DNA of 64,000 nucleotides. It comes from Chryseobacterium polytrichastri (GTDB taxonomy: Bacteria; Bacteroidota; Bacteroidia; Flavobacteriales; Weeksellaceae). This document shows positions 63,905-64,000 of the stretch, piece by piece. The stretch's first letter is position 1, and each line of letters opens with the position of its first letter. The translations under genes and the position numbers were made by a program. The stretch lies in assembly GCF_900142445.1 (NCBI RefSeq), contig NZ_FRAV01000009.1:1-64000 (forward strand), given 5' to 3'. Under the pieces are notes generated by a model, which searched no databases, had not been told where the DNA came from, and saw nothing but the letters and a program-made list of their open reading frames with translations.

Positions 63905-64000
63905 GTTAATTTTTATAATTAAGCCGTAAATATATAATTTTTTTAAGAAACTTTTAAGATTTTTTTTGAAATAACGAAAGAAATCTAAATTTACTCTATT

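Overview
The window is AT-rich DNA from a member of the Bacteroidota, most likely family Weeksellaceae and close to Chryseobacterium. Evidence: a complete gldK-gldL-gldM-gldN gliding/type IX secretion operon, promoters of the Bacteroidota type (TAnnTTTG at about -7), SUMF1-like GldK, TonB-dependent receptors with a carboxypeptidase-regulatory-like N-terminus, many small lipoproteins, and exported proteins with a 'VGI.T..PT..LDVNGT' start. I saw no rRNA, tRNA, CRISPR array, prophage or complete insertion sequence. The genus is inferred from overall resemblance, not from a search.

Layout. 0-7.7 kb: trigger factor, a lipoprotein and TonB-dependent receptor behind a Fur-like box, a small His-rich protein, repeat elements, and an ABC-F ATPase. 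7.9-14.3 kb: PLP histidine-decarboxylase-type enzyme, a DUF2235/Tle1-like lipase, an overlapping membrane protein / histidine kinase / LuxR-type response regulator operon, an unknown 243-residue protein, and a DUF5715-type peptidase-like protein. 14.5-23.7 kb: aquaporin, secreted agmatine-deiminase-family lipoprotein, S41 protease with a TraB/TIKI-like partner, SUKH-like protein, PD-(D/E)XK-like protein, LuxE-like acyl-protein synthetase, a queD-lpxH operon, small membrane proteins and a thioesterase. 23.8-28.5 kb: glyoxylate shunt (aceB-aceA) divergent from a RamB/ScfR-like regulator, with palindromes placed over both predicted promoters. 28.7-31.8 kb: comF, two tandem paralogous exported proteins, upp.

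31.9-38.4 kb: a Pls/PosA-type single-module NRPS followed by a GNAT acetyltransferase, converging on a Sfp-type phosphopantetheinyl transferase that sits in the der operon. 38.6-42.1 kb: katG with an OxyR-type operator, a haem-binding-domain protein and a DCC thiol-disulfide protein. 42.2-50.9 kb: a TPR/AraC-type membrane regulator, a tiny lipoprotein, and a tripartite RND efflux operon. 51.6-57.9 kb: MliC-like and META lipoproteins, a repeat-rich exported protein divergent from a TPR/LuxR-type regulator, an 880-bp gene-free stretch holding two related terminator-ended hairpins, and a pair of small helix-turn-helix proteins of the multicopy transposase-OrfA-like type. 58.0-63.9 kb: FAD oxidoreductase and gldNMLK.

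The most notable signals are: the Pls/PosA-like NRPS whose hand-read specificity code has an acidic residue that would suit a cationic amino acid; three genes with TAnnTTTG exactly four bases before ATG, implying leaderless mRNAs; the operator layout of the glyoxylate locus; the OxyR-type box abutting the katG promoter; and the paired HTH genes flanked by candidate small RNAs. All promoter, operator and small-RNA calls are from reading the sequence by eye and have not been tested by computation.
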